From Sorangium cellulosum (GTDB lineage Bacteria > Myxococcota_A > Polyangia > Polyangiales > Polyangiaceae): DNA of 64,000 nt. How positions within the stretch are numbered: the first letter of the stretch is position 1; the number at the start of each line of letters is the position of its first letter. Of the stretch, positions 25,620-34,116 are shown piece by piece. The translations under genes and the position numbers were made by a program. The notes under the pieces were generated by a model. It was not told the origin of the DNA. It did no database searches and saw only the letters and a list, made by a program, of their open reading frames with translations. The stretch spans positions 9,190,501-9,254,500 of the forward strand of contig NZ_CP012673.1 in assembly GCF_002950945.1 (NCBI RefSeq), given 5' to 3'.

Positions 25620-26543
25620 TCAGGGGGCCAGGTGCGCGCGGAGGAACTCGGTCTGATCGGCCGCGACCTGCTCGAAGGCGTCGCCGTGGTAGAGGTCGAA
25701 ATGGTCCGCAGGGTAGGTGCGGATCTCGGCGCGCCGGGCTCGCTCGGCCTTCGACCTCACGAAGGCGGCCGAGACCTCGACGTCGCGCTCGGCGAGGCAC
25801 ACCAGGATGGGCGCGGCGATGCGCTCCATCGTGCCCTCGCGGTAGCGGGGCACGCGGAGCAGGAAGCGCGCGGCGACCCGGTTCTGCCAGGTCGGGCTCT
25901 CCTCGGCGACCCGCTCGAAGCGCGGGGCGAGCTCGGGGTCGGTGAAGAACGCCTCGCCCGGCGCGCCGTAGACCGCGAGGTAGCGAGGAGGCCGGCCGAG
26001 CGCGCCCCGCGCCGCGTCGCGCGCCGCGGCCGCGAGCAGCCGCGCGGTGACCCAGGCCACGGTCGCCCGGCTCACGCCCGCGCGCTCGCGCTTGGCCTCC
26101 ACGTTCGCTCCGGCGAGCGCGTCGAGCGCAGGCATGTTGAGGATCACCGCGGCGATGCGCGCGTCCTCGGCGGCGACCTCCACGACGTGGCTCCCGCCCA
26201 GCGAGGTGCCCCAGAGCGCGACGCGCTCGGGGCGGATGCCCGGCTGGCGGCGCGCGCACGCGACGGCGGCGCGCAGGTCGGCGCGCTGCTTCCGCACGTC
26301 CACGAGCTGGCGCGGCTCGCCGTCGCTCCTGCCCAGGTGGCGGTAGTCGAAGGCGAGGACCGCGAGGCCCGCCGCCGCGAACCGCTCGGCGAAGGACGGG
26401 AGGATCCAGTCCATCGTCCCCGAGAACCCGTTGGCCATCACCACGCACGGCCTCTGCGCCGGAGGCGAGGCGGGGGCGAAGAGCGTGGCGGCGCAGAGGA
26501 CCCCTTCGGACTCGAACGTGAGAGGCGTTCGCTCGACGACCAT
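25620..26543 (-). CDS. Alpha/beta hydrolase
   Basis: About 307 residues from ATG 26543; no strong ribosome-binding site, and TTG at 26630 is an alternative. The nucleophile elbow is GTSLGG (Ser in G-x-S-x-G), with an oxyanion-type segment VVMANGFSGTMDW, and the catalytic acid and base are likely in LAERDVEV and ADHFDLYHG. This resembles dienelactone-hydrolase-like or acetyl-xylan-esterase-like proteins without a signal peptide, so it is probably cytoplasmic. Confidence 0.85.
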   Translation of the reverse strand: MVVERTPLTFESEGVLCAATLFAPASPPAQRPCVVMANGFSGTMDWILPSFAERFAAAGLAVLAFDYRHLGRSDGEPRQLVDVRKQRADLRAAVACARRQPGIRPERVALWGTSLGGSHVVEVAAEDARIAAVILNMPALDALAGANVEAKRERAGVSRATVAWVTARLLAAAARDAARGALGRPPRYLAVYGAPGEAFFTDPELAPRFERVAEESPTWQNRVAARFLLRVPRYREGTMERIAAPILVCLAERDVEVSAAFVRSKAERARRAEIRTYPADHFDLYHGDAFEQVAADQTEFLRAHLAP

Positions 26544-26902
26544 CGCGCCGTCGGGATACCATGCAGCCGGGAAAAAGGAAGAGCGCCACTCGCGCGACCG
26601 GCGTCGGTCGGACGTCGCGCCGGGCAACAATGGTCGATCGACCGACGTTGAAACGGACGGCCTCCCTCAATTCGATGAGTTCCCGCCGTAGCGCGGCCGC
26701 CGCGTCTCCTGGCCGGTGTGGTGGAGGAGATCACGTGTCAGGTCGTGCGCGGCGGACCTACCAGCAGCCGCCGCGGGCGCCGAGCGCGCACAGCCGCGAC
26801 CATGCATGTGCCGCCGAGAGGCGCGAAGCGAAGATCGCCCTGGCCACCCGTACACGCCGCTTGAGCCCTTGTGTTCTGCGGCGCTGTGATATGAGGTGGC
26901 CC
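26544..26902. other. Gap between divergent hydrolase and PAS-STAS genes
   Basis: No credible gene. It should hold the two divergent promoters; no clear elements recognised. Confidence 0.4.
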
Positions 26903-28177
26903 ATGACTTCCGTCGATGTCGACGCCCTCGTGGCAGAGCTCGCCCAGCTGCGCGAGGAGAACGCCGCGCTCAGACGCGAGCGGGACGCGGCGCGCCGCGA
27001 GCGGGACGAGCTGCACAAGGCCATCCTGGGGATGCCGGCGGCGGTCGGGGTGATGGTCGGCCCGGATCACGTGTTCAAGATCGTGAACGACGCGTGGCGC
27101 GCCTTGAACCCCTCTCTCGAGCCGATCGGAAAGCCCTTGATCAACGTCCTCCCGGCGCCCCTCGGCGGGCGCGTCGCCGCGATGGTCGATCGCGTCTTCG
27201 CGACCGGTGAGCCCCTGATCTCCGCGAACGTGCCTTACACGTGGCCGGGCGCCGAGGAGACGTCCTTCATCACGTTTCATTACTCCGCCCTGCGCGGGGA
27301 CGGCGGCGAGATCTTCGGGATCGTCTTCCACGGCCTGGACGTCACCGCGCAGATGCGATCGCAGCGGGAGGTGCAGTCGCTGAACAGCAGGCTGCGCACC
27401 TTCCTCGCCCTGGCCGAGAACGCGCCGGACAGCATCGTCGTCACCGAACACGGCCAGATCACGTACGCGAACCCGGCGTTCCGCCGCATGTACGGGTACG
27501 GCGCCGAGGTCGTCGGGACTCCCCTGCTCGACCTGGTCGACGCCGAGGGCCGGGCGCTGCTCGACGCGCGCCGGAAGGAGGGCGCGTCCCCAGGCGCAGC
27601 CCGGGCCATCGTCACCTGCCGCCGCCACGACGGGAGCACCTTCCCGGGCGAGGTCTCCACGTTTCCCATCCGCGACGACGGCGGGCAGATCGACGCCGAG
27701 GGCGCCATCCTCCGCGATCTCACCGAGCAGCGGCGCGTGGAGCAGGATCGGCAAAGGCTCCAGGAGGATCTCATCGCGGCGCAGCAGCGGGCGATCCGCG
27801 AGCTCTCGACGCCGCTCATCCCGCTCGCCGAGCGGCTGGTCGTGATGCCGCTCGTGGGCACCATCGACAGGGTGCGGTCCGAGCAGATCCTGGAGACGCT
27901 CCTCAAGGGCATCACGGCGCACCAGGCGGCGGTGGCCATCCTCGACACCACGGGCGTGCGGAGCATGGATGAGCAGGTCGCGAGCTCCCTCCTCAGGACC
28001 GCCGGCGCGGCCCGCCTGCTGGGCACGGAGGTCATCCTCACCGGGATCTCGCCCGAGGTCGCGCGCGCCCTCGTGGAGATCGGCACCGACCTGAGCGGGG
28101 TGGTCACGCGCGGGACACTCGAGGCCGGGGTGGCCTACGCCCTCCGCCGCCGGCCCCGATCGAAGGGCAGGCGCTAA
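26903..28177 (+). CDS. PAS-PAS-STAS signalling protein (RsbR-like)
   Basis: About 424 residues from ATG 26903 (GAGGTGG 4 bp upstream; ATG 26891 is in frame). An N-terminal coiled coil (about 8-45, LAQLREENAALRRERDAARRE) is followed by two PAS domains (about 46-150 and 165-285; the second with ENAPDSIVVTEHGQITYANPAFRRMYG) and a C-terminal STAS domain (about 305-415: PLVGTIDRVRSEQILETLLKGI, AILDTTGVRSMDEQVASSLLRTA). This is the layout of stressosome RsbR co-antagonists. The STAS phosphorylation position is Thr in DTTGV. Partner kinase genes are not adjacent. Confidence 0.9.
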   Translation: MTSVDVDALVAELAQLREENAALRRERDAARRERDELHKAILGMPAAVGVMVGPDHVFKIVNDAWRALNPSLEPIGKPLINVLPAPLGGRVAAMVDRVFATGEPLISANVPYTWPGAEETSFITFHYSALRGDGGEIFGIVFHGLDVTAQMRSQREVQSLNSRLRTFLALAENAPDSIVVTEHGQITYANPAFRRMYGYGAEVVGTPLLDLVDAEGRALLDARRKEGASPGAARAIVTCRRHDGSTFPGEVSTFPIRDDGGQIDAEGAILRDLTEQRRVEQDRQRLQEDLIAAQQRAIRELSTPLIPLAERLVVMPLVGTIDRVRSEQILETLLKGITAHQAAVAILDTTGVRSMDEQVASSLLRTAGAARLLGTEVILTGISPEVARALVEIGTDLSGVVTRGTLEAGVAYALRRRPRSKGRR

Positions 28178-28218
28178 AGCCCGGCAGGCGGGCCCGCCCG
28201 GCGTCGTGACACGCGCGC

Positions 28219-29133
28219 TCAGGCGAGGCGCGCCGCGATGAGCGGGATGTCGTCTTCCAGGCGGTTCGTGGCCTCGTAAGGCCGCCAGCCGAGCTCGGCG
28301 CGCGCGCGCTCGTTCGACATCCGGTTGTCGAGCGCGAGCAGCATGGCGAAGAACGGCCCCCAGAGCGCGCCGGCCTGCTCGCGCGAGGCGCTCGCGACCG
28401 GCAGCTCCAGGGCGCGGCCGATCCAGCGGGCGACGTCGCCCGTCGCCACGTTGGCGCCGGCGCCGTTATAGATCCGGCCCGGCGGCGCCTTCTCCAGGGC
28501 GAGGACGTACAGGTCGGCCAGGTCGTCGACGTGGACGCAGGTGACCTGGTTCTCGCCCGATCCGATGTGGTGGGCCGCGCCCGCCTTGCGCGCGGCCGAA
28601 ACGAGCCGCGGGGCCACGCTGTTCAGCGCGTCGCTGTGGGTGAGGATCGACGGGCGGATGACGGCGGTCCTGACGTCCCGCCGCGCGGCGGCCACGTAGC
28701 AGCCCTCGACCTCGCGGCGTATGGCCGCCGGGTAGCCGGGCTCCGTGGGGTGATCCTCCCCGACGGGGACCTTCCCCGTGTTGCCCACGACCCCCGTCGC
28801 CGTCGTTCCGATCAGGCATTTGCCCGTCCCGGCGAGCGCCTCGACGAACGCCTCGGCGACGCGCCGATCCTGCCCCACCGCGGCCGCCAGGTCGTTCGCG
28901 CGGTGCTCGAAGGCGAGGTGCACGACGGCGTCCGCCGCCCTCGCCGCGTCGGCCAGGATCTCCGTGTCGTCGAGCGAGGCGCGCAGCGGCTCGGCCGGGA
29001 CATCCATGTCCCGCAGGCGCGCGGCGCTCGCCTCGTCGCGCACCGCCGCGACCACGGCGTGCCCCTTCGCGTGGAGCCGCCGCGCGACGCGTGAACCGAT
29101 GTACCCCGTGGCCCCTGTGATCAAGACGCGCAT
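28219..29133 (-). CDS. NAD(P)-dependent epimerase/dehydratase-family protein
   Basis: About 304 residues; ATG 29133 is preceded by GGGAGG. The N-terminal Rossmann motif TGATGYIGSRVARRL (about 5-20) is followed by atypical extended-SDR features; the usual YxxxK appears altered (EPGYPAAIRREVEG). Such NmrA- or epimerase-like proteins act on unknown small molecules. A palindromic GGCGGGCCCGCC at 28187-28198 separates it from the convergent PAS-STAS gene. Confidence 0.85.
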   Translation of the reverse strand: MRVLITGATGYIGSRVARRLHAKGHAVVAAVRDEASAARLRDMDVPAEPLRASLDDTEILADAARAADAVVHLAFEHRANDLAAAVGQDRRVAEAFVEALAGTGKCLIGTTATGVVGNTGKVPVGEDHPTEPGYPAAIRREVEGCYVAAARRDVRTAVIRPSILTHSDALNSVAPRLVSAARKAGAAHHIGSGENQVTCVHVDDLADLYVLALEKAPPGRIYNGAGANVATGDVARWIGRALELPVASASREQAGALWGPFFAMLLALDNRMSNERARAELGWRPYEATNRLEDDIPLIAARLA

Positions 29134-29261
29134 CGCGACCTCCCTCTCCTGTCCAGCATCGTCCACCCGGCGGCGCACCGGCGGGCGCACGTCGGCCTGC
29201 GGCGCCCGGCCGCGCCGCGCGCCGGGCCCCCGTCGGGCCGCGCGAGGCCGCCTGCCGGGGC

Positions 29262-29492
29262 GTGCCCGCCATCATCGCGCAGGAGATCACGTCGCTGCGC
29301 GCGGGCCTCCGCACGGCGGCGCTCCCGCTCGCCCTGAAGGGCCTGCCGGTGGAGCTGCTCTGGCGGGGCGCGGTCGAGGACGACGAGGCCGTGGGCTTCC
29401 TGCGCGACCTCGTGGCGCGTGTGGCGAGCCCGGTGGGGCGCTCCGGCGCGGCGGCGCCGCGTGGCCGCCGCCCGGCGCCGCCGCCGTGCTGA
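29262..29492 (+). pseudogene. 3' fragment of a LysR-family regulator gene
   Basis: The translation MPAIIAQEITSLRAGLRTAA continues with LPLALKGLPVELLWRGAVED and DEAVGFLRDLVARV, which matches the C-terminal end of LysR effector domains. The HTH and most of the effector domain are missing. It lies divergently next to the epimerase gene, a place where a LysR regulator would be expected, so it may be the ruin of that gene's regulator. Confidence 0.45.
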
Positions 29493-29512
29493 TCACGGCG
29501 CCCGGCGGCCCC

Positions 29513-29962
29513 TCACGGCTCCACGGCCTGCAGCGTGTGGCAGTTGCCGCACGAGAACTCGCCGGTCTCGGTGGTCGGGTCGAACCTGGCGACCTGGAGC
29601 AAATCGGCCATCTGAGGCACGACCGTCTCGTACATCCATGTGCTCCACCGCCCGATCTCCGGATCCATGGCGTACTCGAGGAACGCCTCCGGGGTGCCGG
29701 GCAGCGGCGGGATCTGCGCGCTCGGCATCGCGTAGGAGCCGTCGGTCGCGCCGGCGCCGTGGCAGGTCGGGCAGCTCATGCCCTCGAACTTCGGGTCGAA
29801 CGCGGCGAAGGTCTCCGCCATCTGCGGCGTGACGACCTCCTCCATGAACTCGTAGCGCTGCTCGAAGCTCATGTCCTTCCACGCGACGGGCTCGCTGTCG
29901 TCCTCCCCACCGCAGGCGGCGACGACCAGACACAGTGCGATCGAGATGCGCTTCATGACCAT
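29513..29962 (-). CDS. Small diheme-type c cytochrome lipoprotein
   Basis: 149 residues. The start ATG 29962 lies 7 bp after GGAG. The signal peptide ends VVAAC (lipobox). Two CXXCH motifs are present: CPTCH (about 78-82) and CGNCH close to the C-terminus. YAMPSAQIPPLPG after the first site could supply a Met ligand. It probably sits in the periplasm or on the outer membrane as an electron carrier. No obvious partner beside it, but two other cytochrome-like lipoproteins lie 5-8 kb away. Confidence 0.8.
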   Translation of the reverse strand: MVMKRISIALCLVVAACGGEDDSEPVAWKDMSFEQRYEFMEEVVTPQMAETFAAFDPKFEGMSCPTCHGAGATDGSYAMPSAQIPPLPGTPEAFLEYAMDPEIGRWSTWMYETVVPQMADLLQVARFDPTTETGEFSCGNCHTLQAVEP

Positions 29963-30541
29963 GTTCCTTCTCCTTGCTCGTTGCGGCTCGTGCCGGGGCT
30001 CATCCGGCGGCTCGGCGTCGTCGTCCCGGGAGCCGCGGCGGCGCCCAGGGCCACATGGCCTGCGCTCCGCCGCCGTCCCTGGCGACCGCCGGCTCCGTCA
30101 GCGCGACCGGCTATACCCTAGAGACCCGGCCGCCCACGGAAACTCATCGGTAAAAAGAACGAGGGGGGACGAAAATTGATCGGCCAGCGGCCTCGACCCG
30201 GGGTTGTGAAAAATTTCACACTCACGGCACCGGACCTCCTGGCAGAGCGGCTCATCGCGCCCGGCCGATCACGGGTTCGCGCTCGGCACGCCGGGTCGGA
30301 CCGCGGCCTGTCGTGGGACTGTCAGGGAGGGAAGGAGATGTTCACCCGCGCACGTGAACGCAATTGCCTTGACGTGCTCTCGCGAAGCTGAAACCGTGGC
30401 TCGCATCCTGGGTGAGCCGTCGCTGCAGCAGCGCCCCGAGGTGCCGTGGATGGCCTCACCGAACGTGCTGCTCCGAGCCCTGAACGAGGCGCGCTCGGTC
30501 GTACTCGACACCACACCTACCCCCACAGGAGATTGCCCGGT
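29963..30541. other. Gap between divergent lipoprotein genes
   Basis: No certain gene. A weak coding-like stretch exists at 30354-30541 on the plus strand (GTG start) but it runs into the lipoprotein gene in another frame and resembles nothing known. A CRP-like palindrome lies at 30205-30220. Confidence 0.4.
30205..30220. promoter_or_regulatory. CRP/FNR-type palindrome
   Basis: TGTGAAAAATTTCACA matches the TGTGA-N6-TCACA pattern of CRP-family operators exactly, in an otherwise GC-rich stretch. It is about 240 bp upstream of the diheme lipoprotein and 320 bp upstream of the lipoprotein at 30542. Which gene it serves is not clear. Confidence 0.5.
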
Positions 30542-31027
30542 ATGGACTCCAGACACGCACTCTACCGCGGAAGCCTCGCGATCGTCATGTCGCTCGTCGC
30601 CGTCTTCGGGACGGGGTGCTTCGCGCTGATCGCCGCCGACGCCAAGGAGCGCGAGGCCCAGGCCAAGGAGCGCGAAGAGCAGAGGAAGAAGGACGCGCCC
30701 CCCATCCCGTCGCCCGGGAAGCTCCACGACGAGGCGCTCGCGAAGCAGCTCGAGGACAAGATGACCTCCAAGGGGCAGATCACCGCCGCCAAGGTGATCT
30801 TCTCCCAGGACGACTGGCGGATCGAGCGCAACGAGAACACCGGGATCGTGACCGGGCGCGTGACGGAAGCCACGGTGATCTACAAGCGAAAAGCGGACGG
30901 CAAATGCGTCCAGGATCCGTCGATGCTGCGCCAGGAGTTCGTCGGCAACGAGTTCGTCGGCCCGGGCGAGTGGGCGCTGATGATGACCGAGAAGTTCGAT
31001 ATCCCCTGCGAAAAAGCCGGCCTCTAG
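30542..31027 (+). CDS. Hypothetical small lipoprotein
   Basis: About 161 residues from ATG 30542, with AGGAG about 10 bp upstream. The signal peptide ends FGTGC (about Cys26), followed by a charged helix (AADAKEREAQAKEREEQRKK) and a compact domain with two Cys (KCVQD, IPCEKAGL). No family recognised. A large inverted repeat 25 bp past the stop is a likely terminator. Confidence 0.7.
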   Translation: MDSRHALYRGSLAIVMSLVAVFGTGCFALIAADAKEREAQAKEREEQRKKDAPPIPSPGKLHDEALAKQLEDKMTSKGQITAAKVIFSQDDWRIERNENTGIVTGRVTEATVIYKRKADGKCVQDPSMLRQEFVGNEFVGPGEWALMMTEKFDIPCEKAGL

Positions 31028-31051
31028 GAGCGGCGGGCACCCGCTTCGGAT

Positions 31052-31128
31052 ACGGGCCCATCTCGACGTTTTCGGTGCTCAGCGCACGGGAGTGCGCTTG
31101 CGCGCCGAAAACGCCGATCTGGGCCCGT
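31052..31128. repeat. Large imperfect inverted repeat with inner stem
   Basis: Arms 31052-31078 and 31102-31128 (27 bases each) match at 23 positions when one is reversed and complemented; the shared parts include ACGGGCCCA and CGTTTTCGG. Inside the loop GCGCAC GGGA GTGCGC (31082-31097) forms a second perfect stem. It follows the lipoprotein stop by 25 bp, so it may be a terminator; its size and two-level structure also fit a mobile-repeat or RNA element. Confidence 0.65.
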
Positions 31129-31698
31129 CTCCTGTGCGGGTGACCGCCGCTCTGGGACGCAGGTACGAGAGGCGGAGAAAGAGGCTCTCGTCTGTCGCCC
31201 CGGAATGTTGAGTGAGCGGGGTGTCGGCTGCCCTTGAGGGGGGTGCCGGCTTTCCGGCGGTGCTGCCGGTCTTCCGACGCTCATGCTCCGCGCGACGCGC
31301 CTGCTCGCGCCGATCGCGTCGTCGCGCCGTGGCTTGTCGCGTGCATGGCGGCCGCGGGCGCGCCGGGAGCGGAGCGCGGAAGGAGGCACGCACATCGACA
31401 CCCCCGTCACACAGCATCCCTCCGACCATCCTATTCTGAAGAAGGGGCACTCGCGCAGGACTCGTGCGCCCCGATGTGCGGAGGGCGCAGGGAGGGCCAG
31501 GTCAGGGCCGCCTGGCCTGGGCGCGTCGAAGGTATATCCGAAAAATACCAGTCGACTGCAAAGCGAACGGGTCGAGGATGAATCCGAAAATAATTTGAAG
31601 GGCGCTCCCCGTGGCGGCATCCAGTGCCACGAGCTGCCCGGATCGGGCGCCAAACGGCCCCTGTGGCCCAAAGTGAGCACAAGAGAGGAAACACGACC
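31129..31698. other. Gap before the small secreted peptide gene
   Basis: No gene recognised. Several overlapping open frames lack ribosome-binding sites or known domains. GC content dips at about 31540-31600, which may mark the promoter of the peptide gene at 31699. Confidence 0.4.
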
Positions 31699-31845
31699 AT
31701 GCACAAGATGTCGAAGCTCGCCACGATCATCGCAATCGCCGCCGGCACGTTCGCCGCGACGTACTCAATCCACGGCGCCCCCTCCGAACCCAAGCAGGAA
31801 GTTAGCTGGAACTGGTGGGCTTATCGCTCGTATTCCCTCTTTTAA
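31699..31845 (+). CDS. Short secreted peptide
   Basis: 48 residues starting at ATG 31699 after AGAGAGGAAA. MHKMSKLATIIAIAAGTFAA forms a signal peptide; the remaining part is about 24 residues, ends in the aromatic-rich WNWWAYRSYSLF and contains no Cys. It could be a signalling or antimicrobial peptide, or simply a small envelope protein. No homolog recognised. Confidence 0.55.
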   Translation: MHKMSKLATIIAIAAGTFAATYSIHGAPSEPKQEVSWNWWAYRSYSLF

Positions 31846-32141
31846 CTCTGGTGGCTTCCACCAGTAGCCGACGCCGACGTTCGGCCTGCTGTCGACGGCT
31901 CATGCCAACGGGGCAGCGGAGCGAACGTTGCTTCTGAAGATCGGCGCGGGTCAGTAACTCGCGCCAGGTGAGCCGAGGCCGCTGGCTCCTCGGCGCACGC
32001 CGATTCCTCCGCCGCCCGGGAGCGGCACCGATCCGGCTCGGGCTCCGCCGTGTTCCGCTCGCACGATGGCGAGCCCATCGGCGAGGCGACCTTCACCCTT
32101 ACCCATTGCGGCGAGGTCGGGCTCGAGGAATGGCGACCTCA

Positions 32142-32190
32142 GCCGCGGCTTAAGTCCGCGGCGCGCCGCAGCTTCGCAGCGCGCGCTGCG
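32142..32190. repeat. Cluster of three GC palindromes
   Basis: GCCGCGG/CCGCGGC (32142-32162, loop CTTAAGT), the 12-bp palindrome GCGGCGCGCCGC (32158-32169) and the 16-bp palindrome CGCAGCGCGCGCTGCG (32175-32190) follow one another directly. Confidence 0.6.
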
Positions 32191-32216
32191 CCTACCTGGA
32201 TCACCTGACCTGCCTG

Positions 32217-32255
32217 AGTCCTCTCTCCTACGGCAAAGCCGTAGGAGAGAGGACT
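32217..32255. terminator. Perfect 18-bp hairpin
   Basis: AGTCCTCTCTCCTACGGC (32217-32234) pairs perfectly with GCCGTAGGAGAGAGGACT (32238-32255) around an AAA loop. There is no T tract. It could stop transcription from the left or be part of an RNA or repeat element. Confidence 0.55.
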
Positions 32256-32616
32256 ATTGAGCTCGATCATCGGCCCATTCCCTACCCCGCGCGGAGCCCA
32301 TCCTCGCCGGGAGCGACCGTGGACATAGAGAGACTACGGGCCCGGCGAGGAGCACGGTCCCGGCGGCGACTCCAGGCGTGCGGCGGGCTCGACGAACAGC
32401 CGCCTCGCGGGCGCGCTGGTTCATTGGCATTGTAATGCGAATTCAACTTGACAACCGATTCTTATAGTAAAGACCTCTGACTTACCAGGGCACGACCCAA
32501 CGGACGCCCTGAAATCCGCGATTTCACGTCGGAAGCTCGCTCAGCACGTCCGCCGGACCCTGGAACGGTGCGTCTTGGTCAGCGCCGTCCCCTGAAACAA
32601 ACAGCGAGGTAGTCCC

Positions 32617-34116
32617 ATGTCCTTCTTTCTCTCACGCCGCTCCGCTGTCGTCCTGGCTCAGGTTGGTTTGCTCTCCACGGCTCCGTGGAGCTTCATCGGT
32701 TGTGGCCCCGCGGATCCTCTCGACGATCCGGCCGGAGCTCACGACCACGCCTTCGAGGCCAGCGAGCCCGTCGCCGAGGCAGGTCTCGCTGCCGAGGCCA
32801 ACTTCGCCTCGCGCGAGATCCTGCGAGGGTTATCGTTTCCGACGCGGGTCGTCTGGGGGCCGGACGGCTTTTTGTGGCTGACCGAGCGCGTGGGGAAGCG
32901 GGTCGTGCGTGTGAGGCCGTCGGACGGACAGAAGACGACCGCGGTGACCATCACGGAAGCGTACCAGTCGGGGGGCCAGGACGGGGTGCTGGGCCTGGCC
33001 CTGCACCCGGATCTGCTCCAGGGCAAGGGCACCGACTATGTGTACGTCTCCTACACCTATGACGCCGATGCAAGCTCAGCGGTGAACCGCAGGACGAAGA
33101 TCCGTCGCTACACGTACAACCCGACGACCCAGGCCCTGGGGAGCCCTACCGACGTCATCACGGGCCTGCCCGGGAGCGACGATCACAACTCCGCGCGGCT
33201 CCTGATCGGCCCCGATCAGAAGCTCTACTACACCGTCGGGGATCAGGGGAACAACCAGTTCAACAGGAAGTGCCTCCCGGTCGGCTCGCAGGATCTGCCC
33301 ACGGCGAGCGAGGTCGCGGCGAAGAACTGGTCGAAGTACGCCGGCAAGATCCTGCGCTTGAACCTCGACGGATCGATCCCGGCCGACAACCCGCAGATCG
33401 CCGGCACCCGCAGCCATGTCTACTCGTACGGCCATCGCAACCCGCAGGGGCTCACGTTCCTCGGCAGCACGCTCTATGCGAACGAGCACGGGCCGAAGAG
33501 CGACGACGAGCTGAACATCATCCAGCCCGGCAAGAACTACGGGTGGCCGCACGTCGCCGGCTATCAGGACGATCAGGCCTACACGTACAACAACTGGTCG
33601 GCCTCGAGCCCGACGCCCTGCGCGTCGCTCGCGTGGAACGACTACACGCCCCCTTCCTCGGTCCCCCGGCAGCAGGAGAGCGCCTGGAGCCACCCCGACT
33701 TCGCGGAGCCGATCCTCACCTTGTACACCGTGCCGAACGACCACAACTTCCGCGATCCGGCCTGCGGGTCCTCCGCTTACATCTGCTGGCCGACCATCGC
33801 GCCGTCCTCGCTCCACCACTACGCTGCCGAGCCCGGCATCCCCGGGTGGGAGGACTCGCTCCTGATGACCACGCTCAAGAAGGGCGCGGTGTACCGGGTG
33901 ACGCTGAGCGCGACCGGGGACTCCGTGGTGGGCGAGCCCGTCGTGCACTTCCAGACCACCAACCGCTACCGCGACCTCGCGATGAGCCCGGACCGCCGGA
34001 CGATCTACGTGATCACGGACACCCAGGGGAACACGAGCGGGCCGACCGGCGGGGCCACGACGGCCCTGAGCAACCCGGGGGCGATCCTGGAGTTCACGTA
34101 CACGGGACCGAACTGA
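32617..34116 (+). CDS. PQQ-dependent soluble glucose (sorbosone) dehydrogenase family protein
   Basis: 499 residues. An N-terminal signal ends SFIGC, lipoprotein-like. The beta-propeller carries the landmarks of soluble quinoprotein glucose dehydrogenase (GdhB type): GLPGSDDHNSARLLIGPDQKL (active-site His), YTVGDQGNNQ, GKILRLNLDGSIPADNP, SYGHRNPQGLTF (PQQ-binding Arg/Asn), NEHGPKSDDELNII and NYGWPHVAGYQDD. It would oxidise an aldose in the periplasm or outside the cell, passing electrons to an unknown carrier. Ca2+ and PQQ dependence is by family. Cytochrome-like lipoproteins nearby are possible acceptors (inference). Confidence 0.88.
   Translation: MSFFLSRRSAVVLAQVGLLSTAPWSFIGCGPADPLDDPAGAHDHAFEASEPVAEAGLAAEANFASREILRGLSFPTRVVWGPDGFLWLTERVGKRVVRVRPSDGQKTTAVTITEAYQSGGQDGVLGLALHPDLLQGKGTDYVYVSYTYDADASSAVNRRTKIRRYTYNPTTQALGSPTDVITGLPGSDDHNSARLLIGPDQKLYYTVGDQGNNQFNRKCLPVGSQDLPTASEVAAKNWSKYAGKILRLNLDGSIPADNPQIAGTRSHVYSYGHRNPQGLTFLGSTLYANEHGPKSDDELNIIQPGKNYGWPHVAGYQDDQAYTYNNWSASSPTPCASLAWNDYTPPSSVPRQQESAWSHPDFAEPILTLYTVPNDHNFRDPACGSSAYICWPTIAPSSLHHYAAEPGIPGWEDSLLMTTLKKGAVYRVTLSATGDSVVGEPVVHFQTTNRYRDLAMSPDRRTIYVITDTQGNTSGPTGGATTALSNPGAILEFTYTGPN

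Larger units (their letters stand above)
31846..32616. other. Structured intergenic region
   Basis: No confident gene. The stretch at about 32040-32150 looks partly coding in the plus strand (FRSHDGEPIGEATFTLTHCG) but has no start and ends at a palindrome cluster. Palindromes and a strong hairpin occupy 32142-32255. An AT-rich segment (32430-32480, including TTGACA and TATAGT but badly spaced) probably contains the promoter of the glucose dehydrogenase gene. Confidence 0.45.

Noticed and set aside
30354..30629. Small plus-strand open frame before the lipoprotein gene
   Set aside because: It overlaps the lipoprotein gene in another frame, has no family match, and the lipoprotein start with its ribosome-binding site is better supported.
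32430..32480. TTGACA and TATAGT as a sigma-70 promoter for the glucose dehydrogenase gene
   Set aside because: The boxes are only about 10 bp apart, too close for a normal promoter; only an AT-rich promoter region is claimed.
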